From positions 47,505 to 111,504 of the forward strand of contig JAHDWP010000008.1 of assembly GCA_023382715.1 (NCBI GenBank): DNA of 64,000 nt, given 5' to 3'. The position numbers and the translations under genes were made by a program. The DNA is from Anaerolineae bacterium. Lineage in GTDB: Bacteria > Chloroflexota > Anaerolineae > Aggregatilineales > Aggregatilineaceae. Positions 55,911 through 64,000 of the stretch are shown in pieces. The notes under the pieces were generated by a model. The model did not search any database. It saw nothing but the letters and a program-made list of their open reading frames with translations, and was not told the origin of the DNA. Numbering within the stretch: the stretch's first letter is position 1; every line of letters begins with the position of its first letter.

Positions 55911-57332
55911 TCAGTGCTGAGCGGGTGGGGGCGTGAACGACGCTCCGCGCAGAAATCGTCCGCGCCCTGTCGTCCCGAACAACTGTCCGTCGCTCACCAG
56001 CACGTCACCTCGGCTGAGCACCGTCCGCACCTGCCCCTTGACCGTCATGCCTTCATAAGGCGTATAGCGCGCCACCGTGTGCATGGCCTCGGCGCGCAGC
56101 GTCACCTCCGGCCCCGGATCGTAGATCAGCAGGTCGGCGTCGCTGCCGGGCAAAATGGCCCCCTTCTGCGGATACAACCCGAAGAGGCGCGCCGGGTCTG
56201 CGGCCATCAGGCGAGCCAGCGCGGTCAGCGGCAGCGCCTCGGTGGGGCGACCCTCAGCGTGTGGCAGATGCACTCCGGCGGTGTAGGTCAGCGCGAACGA
56301 GGTTTCCAGCCCTGGCAAGCCGCCCGGCGTCCGCGTGAACTCGCGAAACTCCTGCTTCTGGGCCAGCGAGTAGTCGCAGTGATCAGTCGAGACGGCGCTC
56401 AGCGTCCGCCAAACGTCGCTCAGCTTGACCATGCGCTCGCGCGGGCGCAGCGGCGGCTGGAGGATGAAGTGCTCCGCGTTCGCCCCGGCGTAGCGGCTGT
56501 CGTCCAGCCAGAAGTACTGCGGGCACGTCTCGCAGTAGACCGGCGGCCAGTTGCCGGCGTCGTGCGCTTTCCTGACCTGGGACACGGAGTCGGCGGTTGA
56601 GCAGTGCACGATGTAAACGGCTTTGCCGGCGACCTTCGCCAGGTACATCACCCGGCGGATCGCCTCGACTTCCGCTTCGGGCGGGCGGCCCTGCCCGTGA
56701 TACGCCCACGACGTGCGACCTGCGGCAACCAGCCGCGCAGTTGCGTCGGTCACCAGGGCATCGTTCTCGCAGTGCACCAGGGCGATCATGTCGTCCGGCA
56801 TGGCGCGCAGCGTGTGCAACAGCACCGCGTCGTCGGCGTAATAGTTGGGGCGGTAGGTCGTGTAGAGCTTGATGCTCGGCACGCCCAGGTCGCGCAGCGC
56901 CTCCAGCCACTGCCGCGCCTCAGCCGGGTCTTGCGGCAGATCGGTGACCATCATGTGCAGGCCATAGTCAATGAGCGCCGGCGCACATTCCTTCAGGCGG
57001 GCGTCCAGCGCGGCGGGGAACGTCATGCCGGGGAACTGCGTGGCGAAGTCCACCACCGTCGTCACCCCGCCAAAGGCCGCCGTGCGCGTGCCGATCTCCC
57101 AGTTGTCCGCCGTCTGGTAGACGCCCGTATCAAGCTGGATGTGCGTGTGCGGGTCCACCACGCCGGGGAAGACCAGGCAGCCGCCCGCGTCAACCACCTG
57201 CGCGCCCGCCCGCGCTTCCGCCCCATGCGCCGCCAGGCCAGCGATACGCTCGCCTTCGATCAGCACGTCGGCGGCGACGACTTCTGCAGGCGTGACGACC
57301 ATCCCGCCGCGAACGATGAGACGCTTCTCCAT
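55911..57332 (-). CDS. hyuA: Dihydropyrimidinase/hydantoinase HyuA (HydA)
   Basis: The 473-residue cyclic amidohydrolase has PHTHIQLD (metal His62, His64), VPSIKLYTTY with the carbamylated Lys155, HCEND, IVHCSTADSV and a catalytic-site Asp in VSTDHCDYSL. Dihydropyrimidinase-type enzymes open cyclic ureides. In purine loci HyuA opens a hydantoin- or dihydropyrimidine-like ring made from the purine. It follows the deaminase-like gene by 12 bases and is upstream of ygeY-ygeW. Confidence 0.9.
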   Translation of the reverse strand: MEKRLIVRGGMVVTPAEVVAADVLIEGERIAGLAAHGAEARAGAQVVDAGGCLVFPGVVDPHTHIQLDTGVYQTADNWEIGTRTAAFGGVTTVVDFATQFPGMTFPAALDARLKECAPALIDYGLHMMVTDLPQDPAEARQWLEALRDLGVPSIKLYTTYRPNYYADDAVLLHTLRAMPDDMIALVHCENDALVTDATARLVAAGRTSWAYHGQGRPPEAEVEAIRRVMYLAKVAGKAVYIVHCSTADSVSQVRKAHDAGNWPPVYCETCPQYFWLDDSRYAGANAEHFILQPPLRPRERMVKLSDVWRTLSAVSTDHCDYSLAQKQEFREFTRTPGGLPGLETSFALTYTAGVHLPHAEGRPTEALPLTALARLMAADPARLFGLYPQKGAILPGSDADLLIYDPGPEVTLRAEAMHTVARYTPYEGMTVKGQVRTVLSRGDVLVSDGQLFGTTGRGRFLRGASFTPPPAQH

Positions 57333-57344
57333 CGCCCCCTCTCC

Positions 57345-58706
57345 CTACTCCCCGTTGGCCAGCGCCAGCGCCAGCGCATTGTGCCGCTCGATCAGCGGCG
57401 GCAGCTCGAGCGTCGTCAAGTGACCGTCGCGCACGACAACCCGCCCGTTGATCACGCTGAGGCTCACATTGACCGATGTGCAGAACAGCAGCGCAGCGAC
57501 CGGGTCGTGCCATGCGCCGGCGAAAGGAAGCCCCTTGAGGTTGTAGGCCACGAAGTCGGCGGCCATGCCCGGCTTCAGCGCGCCAATGTCGTCGCGGCCC
57601 AGCACGCGCGCCCCGCCCAACGTCGCCAGCTCCAGGGCGCCGCGCGCCGTCAGCACCGCCGGGTCCTGGGTGAGCGCGCGCTGCATCAGCAGCGCCATGC
57701 GCGCCTCGTTGAGCAGGTGCCCGCTGTCGTTGCTGGCCGACCCGTCCACACCCAGCCCCACCGGAATGTCGCGCCGCAGCATCTCGCTCAGGCGGGCGAT
57801 GCCGCTCGCCAGCCGGGCGTTGCTGGCCGGGCAGTGCGCTACGCCCGTCCCCGTGCGCCCGAACCTGTCCAGCGCGTCATCGGTCAGGTGCACGCAGTGG
57901 GCGTGCCACACGTCCTCGCCGATCCAGCCCACGTCTTCGGCGTACTCGCCGGGCTTCAGGCCGAACTTCTCCAGGCTGTAGGCGACATCGGGTTGTGTCT
58001 CGGCCAGGTGCGTATGCAGCCGGACGCCCGCGTAGCTGCGCGCCAGCTCCGCCGACGCGCGCATCAGATCGCGCGAGACGCTGAACGGCGAGCACGGGGC
58101 CAGCCCGATGCGCAGCATGGCATAGCGGCTGTTGTCGTGATACTGCTCGATGACGCGCCGGCTGTCGGCCAGAATCGCGTCCTCTTCCTCGACGACGCTG
58201 TCCGGCGGCAGGCCGCCCTTGCTCTCGCCAACGCTCATGCTGCCGCGCGTGGCGTGGAAGCGCAGCCCAACCTCTCGCACGCCCCGAATCTCGTCGTCCA
58301 GGGTGACATCGTTGGGGAAAATATACAGGTGGTCGCTCGACGTGGTGCAGCCAGACAGGATCAGCTCGGCGGCGGCGAGCTTGGCGCTGACGTACACCGC
58401 TTCGGCGGTCAGGCCCGCCCAGATCGGATAGAGCGCGCGCAGCCAGCCGAACAACTCCTGATTCTGCCCGTCCACAATCACGCGCGTCAGCGACTGGTAC
58501 ATGTGATGGTGCGTGTTGACCAGCCCTGGCAGCACCACATGGTCGCGCAGGTCCAGGACTTCGTCCGCCACAGCGGGCAGATCGCGGGTGGTGCCCACCG
58601 CTTCGATCACGTTGTCGCGGACGAACAGCGCGCCGTCAGCGATCTCGCGGCGCTCGTCGTCCATTGTCACCAGCGCGCGGGCATGTTTCACAAGTAAAGT
58701 TGCCAT
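57345..58706 (-). CDS. 8-oxoguanine deaminase-like amidohydrolase
   Basis: A 453-residue amidohydrolase of the guanine deaminase/AtzB branch. Elements are PGLVNTHHHMYQSLTR (His66, His68), LHTHLAETQPD, WHAHCVHLTDD, AHCPASNARLASG and VGLGVDGSASND. The architecture fits 8-oxoguanine deaminases and hydroxydechloroatrazine-type aminohydrolases. The first would turn 8-oxoguanine to urate, which fits the locus. ATG at 58706 is chosen; the frame reaches 58778. HyuA follows after 12 bases. Confidence 0.83.
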   Translation of the reverse strand: MATLLVKHARALVTMDDERREIADGALFVRDNVIEAVGTTRDLPAVADEVLDLRDHVVLPGLVNTHHHMYQSLTRVIVDGQNQELFGWLRALYPIWAGLTAEAVYVSAKLAAAELILSGCTTSSDHLYIFPNDVTLDDEIRGVREVGLRFHATRGSMSVGESKGGLPPDSVVEEEDAILADSRRVIEQYHDNSRYAMLRIGLAPCSPFSVSRDLMRASAELARSYAGVRLHTHLAETQPDVAYSLEKFGLKPGEYAEDVGWIGEDVWHAHCVHLTDDALDRFGRTGTGVAHCPASNARLASGIARLSEMLRRDIPVGLGVDGSASNDSGHLLNEARMALLMQRALTQDPAVLTARGALELATLGGARVLGRDDIGALKPGMAADFVAYNLKGLPFAGAWHDPVAALLFCTSVNVSLSVINGRVVVRDGHLTTLELPPLIERHNALALALANGE

Positions 58707-58803
58707 CTTGATGGTTCCCCTCAAAAGTTGCCTGAAGCAAGTAACGGGTGCGTGCAGCGGCGCGCTACTCTGCTGCACACACCCGGCATTCGCCCAACCC
58801 GTT

Positions 58804-59691
58804 CTAATACGCGCCAGACAGCGCCAACTCGGCGCCGCGCAGCGTGTTCTTCAGCAGCATGGCGATGGTCATAGGGCCGACTCCGCCCGGCGAAGGCGTG
58901 ATCGCGCCCGCCACTTCCTTCACCTCGTCGAAGGCCACGTCGCCCACCCAGCGGTAGCCCTTCTCGCTGGTCGGGTCGTCCACCCGGTTGGAGCCGACAT
59001 CAATCACGTAAGCGCCGGGCTTCACCCAGTCCGCCTTGACCATCTCGGCCCGGCCCACCGCTGCGATCAGGATGTCCGCCGAGCGGCAAACCGCCGGCAG
59101 GTCTTTCGTCCGGCTGTGGCAGACCGTGACCGTCGCGTTGCGGTGAATGAGCAGCAGCGCGGCAGGCAGGCCCACAATGTTGCTGCGACCGAGCACCACC
59201 GCGTTGGCCCCCTCAAACTGAGCGCCCGCCTCTTCCAGCAGCACAATCGCCCCATGCGGCGTGCAGGGGATGAACAGCGGCTTGCGGCCCTTCATGGCCA
59301 GCCGGCCAATATTCACCGGGTGGAAGCCATCTACATCCTTGTACAGGCTGATCAGGCTCAGCACGCGCTCTTCGTCCAGGTGCTTGGGCAGCGGAAGCTG
59401 GACGAGGATGCCGTGCACGCGCGGGTCGCCATTCAGCCGCCGCACCAGCTCCTCGACCTCCTCCTGCGACGCATCGCCCGGCAACTCGTGGGGCAAGGAC
59501 TCGATGCCCGCTTCGGCGCACGCCTTGCGCTTCATGCGCACGTAGCTGTGCGAAGCGGGATTGTCGCCCACCAGCACCGTCGCCAGGCCCGGCACGATGC
59601 CGTGCGCGGCTTTCATCTGCTCCACGCTCCAGGCGATCTCGCTCCGGATTCCCTCCGCAACGGCTTTTCCATCAATGATTGTGGCGGTCAT
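58804..59691 (-). CDS. folD: Methylenetetrahydrofolate dehydrogenase/cyclohydrolase FolD
   Basis: The 295-residue bifunctional enzyme interconverts methylene-, methenyl- and formyl-tetrahydrofolate with NADP. It has SYVRMKRKACAEAGI with the catalytic Tyr and Lys, GILVQLPLPKHLDEERVL, KDVDGFHPVNIGRL, AVVLGRSNIVGLPAALLL and SPGGVGPMTIAMLL. In purine-fermenting bacteria one purine carbon enters the folate pool, so its position at the head of the locus may be meaningful, but folD is also a housekeeping gene. It is the first gene of the minus-strand series. Confidence 0.95.
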   Translation of the reverse strand: MTATIIDGKAVAEGIRSEIAWSVEQMKAAHGIVPGLATVLVGDNPASHSYVRMKRKACAEAGIESLPHELPGDASQEEVEELVRRLNGDPRVHGILVQLPLPKHLDEERVLSLISLYKDVDGFHPVNIGRLAMKGRKPLFIPCTPHGAIVLLEEAGAQFEGANAVVLGRSNIVGLPAALLLIHRNATVTVCHSRTKDLPAVCRSADILIAAVGRAEMVKADWVKPGAYVIDVGSNRVDDPTSEKGYRWVGDVAFDEVKEVAGAITPSPGGVGPMTIAMLLKNTLRGAELALSGAY

Positions 59692-59988
59692 CTATTTGTG
59701 CCTTTCTCTGCGAATCAAACGAGCCTCCTTGAGCCTAACACGGCCTGCCAATCGGCACCAGTAATCGAAAGACGCGCTTGCCAGGCCATTTGTCAATGAT
59801 TTCGGACAACTCTACTACAAAAAAAGACCCCCGCGCTTGCCAGAGTCAGGTACTATTAGATGTAGGGGCATCAGGCTCGCCTGCGCGCGTCCCAAAGCAG
59901 CGTGCGCCGCTGGCCGCAGCCACAGCGCAACCGCGCCATCCGGCACAGGCAGCGTCCAGAACCTGTCAGTTCAGGAGGGGATCGTTCA
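59692..59988. other. Divergent intergenic region between folD and the surface-protein gene
   Basis: About 300 bases with no gene. An AT-rich patch (A7 near 59818) lies between the two divergent genes. TACTAT near 59851 and a minus-strand TTGACA at 59791-59796 are promoter-like, but neither has a well-placed partner. A good AGGAGGG ribosome site is at 59973-59979. Confidence 0.5.
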
Positions 59989-62900
59989 ATGTCTGACCAC
60001 CAGGCCCAACCGGAACGCCGCTTCCGCCAGGCGCTGCTGCGCGCTGCACACAGATGCACCCCTCGCTCGCGCGGTCAGGCGCTGATCGAATATGTGCTGA
60101 TCCTCGTGCTGGTCGTATTCGCCCTGGTCGCCGTGCTCACCATCACCGGCCCGGCAGTGGGCAATGTGTTCAGCAACACGGTCTACAACCTACTGGGGGG
60201 AACGATTGAGCCGCGCGCCACGCTGGCCGCCGACGATTTCTGGACGCAGGTGGCAGCCGTGGCCTCCTACACGCCGGAAAGCCCCGGCCTGGTCACCAAC
60301 ACACCAGCCCCGCCGACGGCGACCGCCACTATTGGCCCTTCGCCGACCGCGACGGACATCACGCCAACGTCCACCCCTCTGCCGACTGCTACCGAAGGCC
60401 CCAGCCCGACACCCACCGACTCCGAATGGGGCTATCCCTTCGACGACCCCGGGGACAACCCCGACATGTGGGAGCATGATTTCGACGACCTGCTCACCAA
60501 CCCCTGGCAGGCCGAATACTGGGACTATAACACCTGGCGTAACGATATGAGCACCATGCCGGACGGCACCGGAATCGTCCGCACCACACTGCCCCAACTG
60601 GACTTCTACCTCCCCGACGGTACGAGACCCCACCCCAGCGTCAGCGCGAACTTCTACGCGCGCTTCAAGACGACCTACACCTTCGAAAACAAGGAGTATA
60701 CATTCCACATCCTGCGCAACAACGGCGTGCGCATCTGGGTGGGCGGGCAGATCGTCGTGGACGCGGACGTGCCCAACCCGGGCGATCCCGCCACATGGGT
60801 GGAATGGTCCTCTGACACGATCAGAGATACCTGGTTCGATCGCAAGTTCACGCCTGCGGCGGGCGAGCAGGAGATCGTCGTTGAGTTTGTGGATCCTTCC
60901 GGCTACGCGCACCTGCACGTCTACCTGCTCGACCTGGCCGACCCGTTGGCCTCAGCGACCTGGGATGCCGAATACTGGAACTACAGCACTTACGGCTGGC
61001 GCGACAACATGAGCGCCATGGCCGATGGCACCGGCGTCTGGACCACCACCTACGACACGCTGGATTTCTACTTCCCCAGCGGCGTCCGGCCCAACGCGGC
61101 GGTTCAGGAGAATTTCTATGCCCGCTTCAAGACATCTGTCTACCTGGAGAACAAGCCCTACGTCTTCCGCATCATGCGCGACAACGGCGTGCGCGTGTGG
61201 GTGGACGGACAGCTTGCCGTTGGATTGAACACTCCCAGGGTGGGCGACTCAGAGACCTGGACCTACGACGCGAACACCTACTGGTTCGAGCGCCCGTTCA
61301 CGCCCTCCGCTGCCGGCGAGCACCAGATCGTCGTCGAATGGGTAGATCGCAGCTCTGCGGCACACCTGCATCTGCAACTGGCCGAATCTGTCTCGCTCGA
61401 TCGCGGCAACTGTGGCTGGGCGCTCTCCGACGAAGCCTACTTCAGCCCGCCCACCGCCTGGTCCGACAGCCCTGGTCGTCCCTACGATCCCGGCTCGTAC
61501 TGCACCCTCAGTCTGCGCGGCTCCATTGACCTGACCGGCGCGGCCAACCCCCGCCTGGAGTTCTACGACCGCTACAACTTGCAGACGGGCACCTACGCTC
61601 GCGTCGGCGTGAGCGAAGTGGGCAGCAACTCCTGGGTGGATGTGGATGTCCATTACAACGGCACAGACTTCACCTGGCTGCGCCAGGTGTACGACCTGAC
61701 CAACTTCGGCGGGCACGACTTCACCGACAAGGTTATCGAGTTGCGCTTCGTGCTCGATGCCACCGCCTCGACGAGCGCCTACCAGGGCTGGTGGATTGAC
61801 AACATCAAGGTCGAAGACTACATCGAGCGACGCTATACTGTCGGCTTCGAAGATAATATGGACGGCGCGTCACACTGGTACCCCAACGGCACCTGGGCGC
61901 GCAGCAACGAGATAGCTCACAGCGGCTCGCTGGCCTGGTCGGACAGCCCTGGCGCGGATTATCTGCACGGCACCAACAGCACGCTGGAACTGGACGGCTT
62001 GATTGACCTGGCCAATCCCGCCGTGGTCAGGCCGGAGATCACCTTCTGGCACCGCTACAATCTGAACTACAACGATGCCCTCTATGTTGAAGTCTCCACC
62101 GACCGCCAGACCTGGCAGGCTCTGCCCAGCGGCACCTGGCTGGCCCAAAGCACTTCCAATACAAGCTGGACGCAGGTGGTTATCCCGCTCACCAGCTACA
62201 CAGGCCAGGAAATCTATTTCCGCTTCCGGCTGGATGCGCGCAGCGATAGCCGCGTGGCAGATGGCTGGTGGATTGATGACTTTGCCATCCGCAACGAGCC
62301 GACCAACTACATCTACCCCAACTGGTGCGATGGCATGGAGAGCGGTGGGGGCAACTGGCTCCCAGGCGGCACCTGGACGGTCGTCAACGGCCTGGATCAT
62401 AATCCCGATCAGCCGCAGACCATCCGCGCCTACGCCGGATCCAACTTCTGGTCAGACAGCCCTGGCACCAACTATGCCCATCCGACAAACAGCACCCTGG
62501 AACTGCTGCCCAGGCTCAACCTGACCAGCAGCACCAACCCGGAGCTGACCTTCTGGCACCAATGGGACCTGGGCTACAGGGACAACCTCTACGTCGAGGT
62601 TTCAACAGACGGCGGGAAGACCTGGACTCAGGTCTGGCGATACTTATACGACACCCTCCCCTCGGAATTCTGTAGCTCGTGCGGCCCCGTCGACCGCGGC
62701 TACAACCACAACCTGTCCTGGCATCGCCAAGTCGTCAGCCTGCGGGATTACGCCGGTCAGATCATCAGCGTCCGCTTCCGGCTCGACGCACTGACCAACT
62801 CGACTGTGGACGATGGCTGGTGGCTGGACGACATCTGCTTCATGGAACACAGTCACGTCGTGCGCACGGTCGGCTTCAGCGACGGGTTCGAAGGCGGCGA

Positions 62901-64000
62901 CGCCAACTGGTACGCCGGCGGCACGTGGAGCATCTCGCCTGAGAACGCGCGCCAGGGCCGCGCCTTCTCAGACAGCGTCGGCACCTACTACCGCCACGAG
63001 TCCAATGCCGTGCTGGAGCTGAAGGGAGTCATCAGCCTCGCCGGCACGGTCAAGCCAACGCTCTACTATTGGGAAGCGTTCAACCTCGAACAGGGAGACT
63101 ACGCGCTGGTCGAAGTCAACGTCTCCGACGATGGTGGCGACACCTGGCAAGGGTGGCGCGACGTTCCCCTGGTGCGTCACCTGTACACAACGACCCTCTC
63201 CTGGAACCGGCAGCAGGTGGACCTGCGCCCCTACATCCCGACGGCGGCGTATCCCGATCGTGTCATCCGCCTGCGCTTCCGGCTGTATGCCGTGAGCTAT
63301 ACCAACGTTGCCGAGGGGTGGTGGCTCGATAACGTGTCCATCGTAGACCGCAATGGCATCGAGACGCTGCACCCCCTGCCCTTCAACGAGAATGTTGAGT
63401 TCGACAACAACTACTGGGTCTTCGAAGGGACCTGGAGCCGCATTCCATACTTCCGTATGGTGGGCAGCGGCACGGGCCTCGGCCCTGGCGGCTGGACAGG
63501 CACCTACTACCAGGACACAAACACCGACAGGATCATCAACTCCGGCGAGTATCGCGGCACCAGGTCCGGCGAGGCAGAAATCAACTACAACTGGGGCAGC
63601 AGTCGCCCGTCCGGGGTTGGCCTGACATCCAGCAACAACTTCATCGTCCGCTGGACACGCACAATCAACATCGCCCGCGATGACACGCAGTTCTACATCG
63701 AGGCGTGGTCGGACGACGGCATCCGCGTGATCGTTGACCCGCCCGGCAACCCGGACACAGACCCCAATTACCCGGATGGCTGGGCCTGGAACGCCGCGTA
63801 TTGGGGCGACCGGGGCTTCTCCGATCCGTCGAATCCAACCACTGGCTCGGTGACTCTCAACCAGGGGATGCATACCATCCTGGTCGAGTACTACGAGAAT
63901 ACCGGCGATGCCCGCGTGCGGGTCAACTTCGGGACGCAAGGGCGCGTGTTCCACGACAGCTTCAACTCGACGACCAACTACGTGCACCTCAGCAACATGT
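59989..64000 (+). CDS. Giant surface protein with Flp-type prepilin start, PA14-like and MAM/jelly-roll-like repeats (runs off window)
   Basis: The frame is open for 1337 codons to the window end. ATG at 59989 has AGGAGGG 9 bases upstream. A basic leader ends in RSRG29 and is followed by QALIEYVLILVLVV. This fits the Flp/type IVb prepilin signal (Gly at -1, Glu at +5, then Tyr). After the membrane helix and a GPAVGNVFSN segment comes a Thr/Pro stalk (about 104-144). Two PA14-like repeats follow (about 174-318, 324-468), then four repeats sharing SDSPG, tLEL, FW/YW and GWW(I/L)D(N/D) motifs (about 474-1121), and a further PA14-like domain (about 1168-1318). A prepilin peptidase probably processes it. 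Export to the cell surface is inferred. Confidence 0.85.
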   Translation, partial: MSDHQAQPERRFRQALLRAAHRCTPRSRGQALIEYVLILVLVVFALVAVLTITGPAVGNVFSNTVYNLLGGTIEPRATLAADDFWTQVAAVASYTPESPGLVTNTPAPPTATATIGPSPTATDITPTSTPLPTATEGPSPTPTDSEWGYPFDDPGDNPDMWEHDFDDLLTNPWQAEYWDYNTWRNDMSTMPDGTGIVRTTLPQLDFYLPDGTRPHPSVSANFYARFKTTYTFENKEYTFHILRNNGVRIWVGGQIVVDADVPNPGDPATWVEWSSDTIRDTWFDRKFTPAAGEQEIVVEFVDPSGYAHLHVYLLDLADPLASATWDAEYWNYSTYGWRDNMSAMADGTGVWTTTYDTLDFYFPSGVRPNAAVQENFYARFKTSVYLENKPYVFRIMRDNGVRVWVDGQLAVGLNTPRVGDSETWTYDANTYWFERPFTPSAAGEHQIVVEWVDRSSAAHLHLQLAESVSLDRGNCGWALSDEAYFSPPTAWSDSPGRPYDPGSYCTLSLRGSIDLTGAANPRLEFYDRYNLQTGTYARVGVSEVGSNSWVDVDVHYNGTDFTWLRQVYDLTNFGGHDFTDKVIELRFVLDATASTSAYQGWWIDNIKVEDYIERRYTVGFEDNMDGASHWYPNGTWARSNEIAHSGSLAWSDSPGADYLHGTNSTLELDGLIDLANPAVVRPEITFWHRYNLNYNDALYVEVSTDRQTWQALPSGTWLAQSTSNTSWTQVVIPLTSYTGQEIYFRFRLDARSDSRVADGWWIDDFAIRNEPTNYIYPNWCDGMESGGGNWLPGGTWTVVNGLDHNPDQPQTIRAYAGSNFWSDSPGTNYAHPTNSTLELLPRLNLTSSTNPELTFWHQWDLGYRDNLYVEVSTDGGKTWTQVWRYLYDTLPSEFCSSCGPVDRGYNHNLSWHRQVVSLRDYAGQIISVRFRLDALTNSTVDDGWWLDDICFMEHSHVVRTVGFSDGFEGGDANWYAGGTWSISPENARQGRAFSDSVGTYYRHESNAVLELKGVISLAGTVKPTLYYWEAFNLEQGDYALVEVNVSDDGGDTWQGWRDVPLVRHLYTTTLSWNRQQVDLRPYIPTAAYPDRVIRLRFRLYAVSYTNVAEGWWLDNVSIVDRNGIETLHPLPFNENVEFDNNYWVFEGTWSRIPYFRMVGSGTGLGPGGWTGTYYQDTNTDRIINSGEYRGTRSGEAEINYNWGSSRPSGVGLTSSNNFIVRWTRTINIARDDTQFYIEAWSDDGIRVIVDPPGNPDTDPNYPDGWAWNAAYWGDRGFSDPSNPTTGSVTLNQGMHTILVEYYENTGDARVRVNFGTQGRVFHDSFNSTTNYVHLSNM

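Noticed and set aside
55600..55920. Short open frames in the hyuA-ygeY gap
   Set aside because: They overlap each other on both strands, cover the palindromic repeat, and have no ribosome sites or domains.

Overview
The window is GC-rich, gene-dense bacterial DNA. Several traits point to an uncultured Chloroflexota (Anaerolineae-like) chromosome: coenzyme F420 biosynthesis genes, an archaeal-type phosphoglycerate mutase, a YvcK protein with an N-terminal membrane anchor, Flp-type pilin signals, and many GTG/TTG starts. The taxonomy is inferred, not shown. No tRNA, rRNA, CRISPR array, transposase or phage gene was seen.

Left part (1-26.6 kb), housekeeping. A cut moeA and an FHA membrane protein share a strong promoter. 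A DUF177 protein and the principal sigma factor are driven by a textbook TTGACA-17-TATAAT promoter. A plus-strand chain of overlapping genes (RmlD-like reductase, three glycosyltransferases, RNase HII) runs to 8 kb. MoxR/DUF58, a spermidine-synthase-like membrane protein and a DUF1461 protein follow. Next is a central glycolysis block: apgM (opposite strand), yvcK, gap, pgk, tpiA. After it come a membrane protein with a long Pro-rich tail, a WecA/MraY-type transferase, upp, ruvB, DUF2905, queA, purine nucleoside phosphorylase and a secreted-domain protein.

Middle and right part (26.6-59.7 kb). An almost unbroken minus-strand locus looks like a purine/nucleobase degradation system. It holds two molybdenum hydroxylase catalytic subunits, an FAD/2Fe-2S subunit, XdhC, YqeB and a YqeC-MocA fusion (maturation, probably of a selenium-dependent molybdenum hydroxylase). 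It also holds SsnA, an 8-oxoguanine-deaminase-like enzyme, HyuA/HydA, YgeY, the knotted carbamoyltransferase YgeW, carbamate kinase YqeA, two fold-type-II PLP enzymes and FolD. Embedded in it, and joined by overlapping stop/start codons to ssnA on one side, is most of the late F420 pathway (CofC, CofD, CofE, an FbiB-type FMN reductase), an F420:NADP oxidoreductase and an LLM-class F420-dependent oxidoreductase. The E. coli urate reductase YgfK and an evident YgeX are absent. The leading hypothesis is therefore an F420-linked variant of anaerobic purine breakdown, in which carbamoyl groups are finally used to make ATP through YgeW and YqeA.

Right edge (60-64 kb). An open reading frame running off the window encodes a giant surface protein. 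It starts with an Flp-type prepilin signal, continues with a Thr/Pro stalk, and then carries PA14-like and MAM/jelly-roll-like repeats.

Two families of degenerate intergenic palindromic repeats (near 3.4 and 47.9 kb; near 18.07 and 55.79 kb) are also described.
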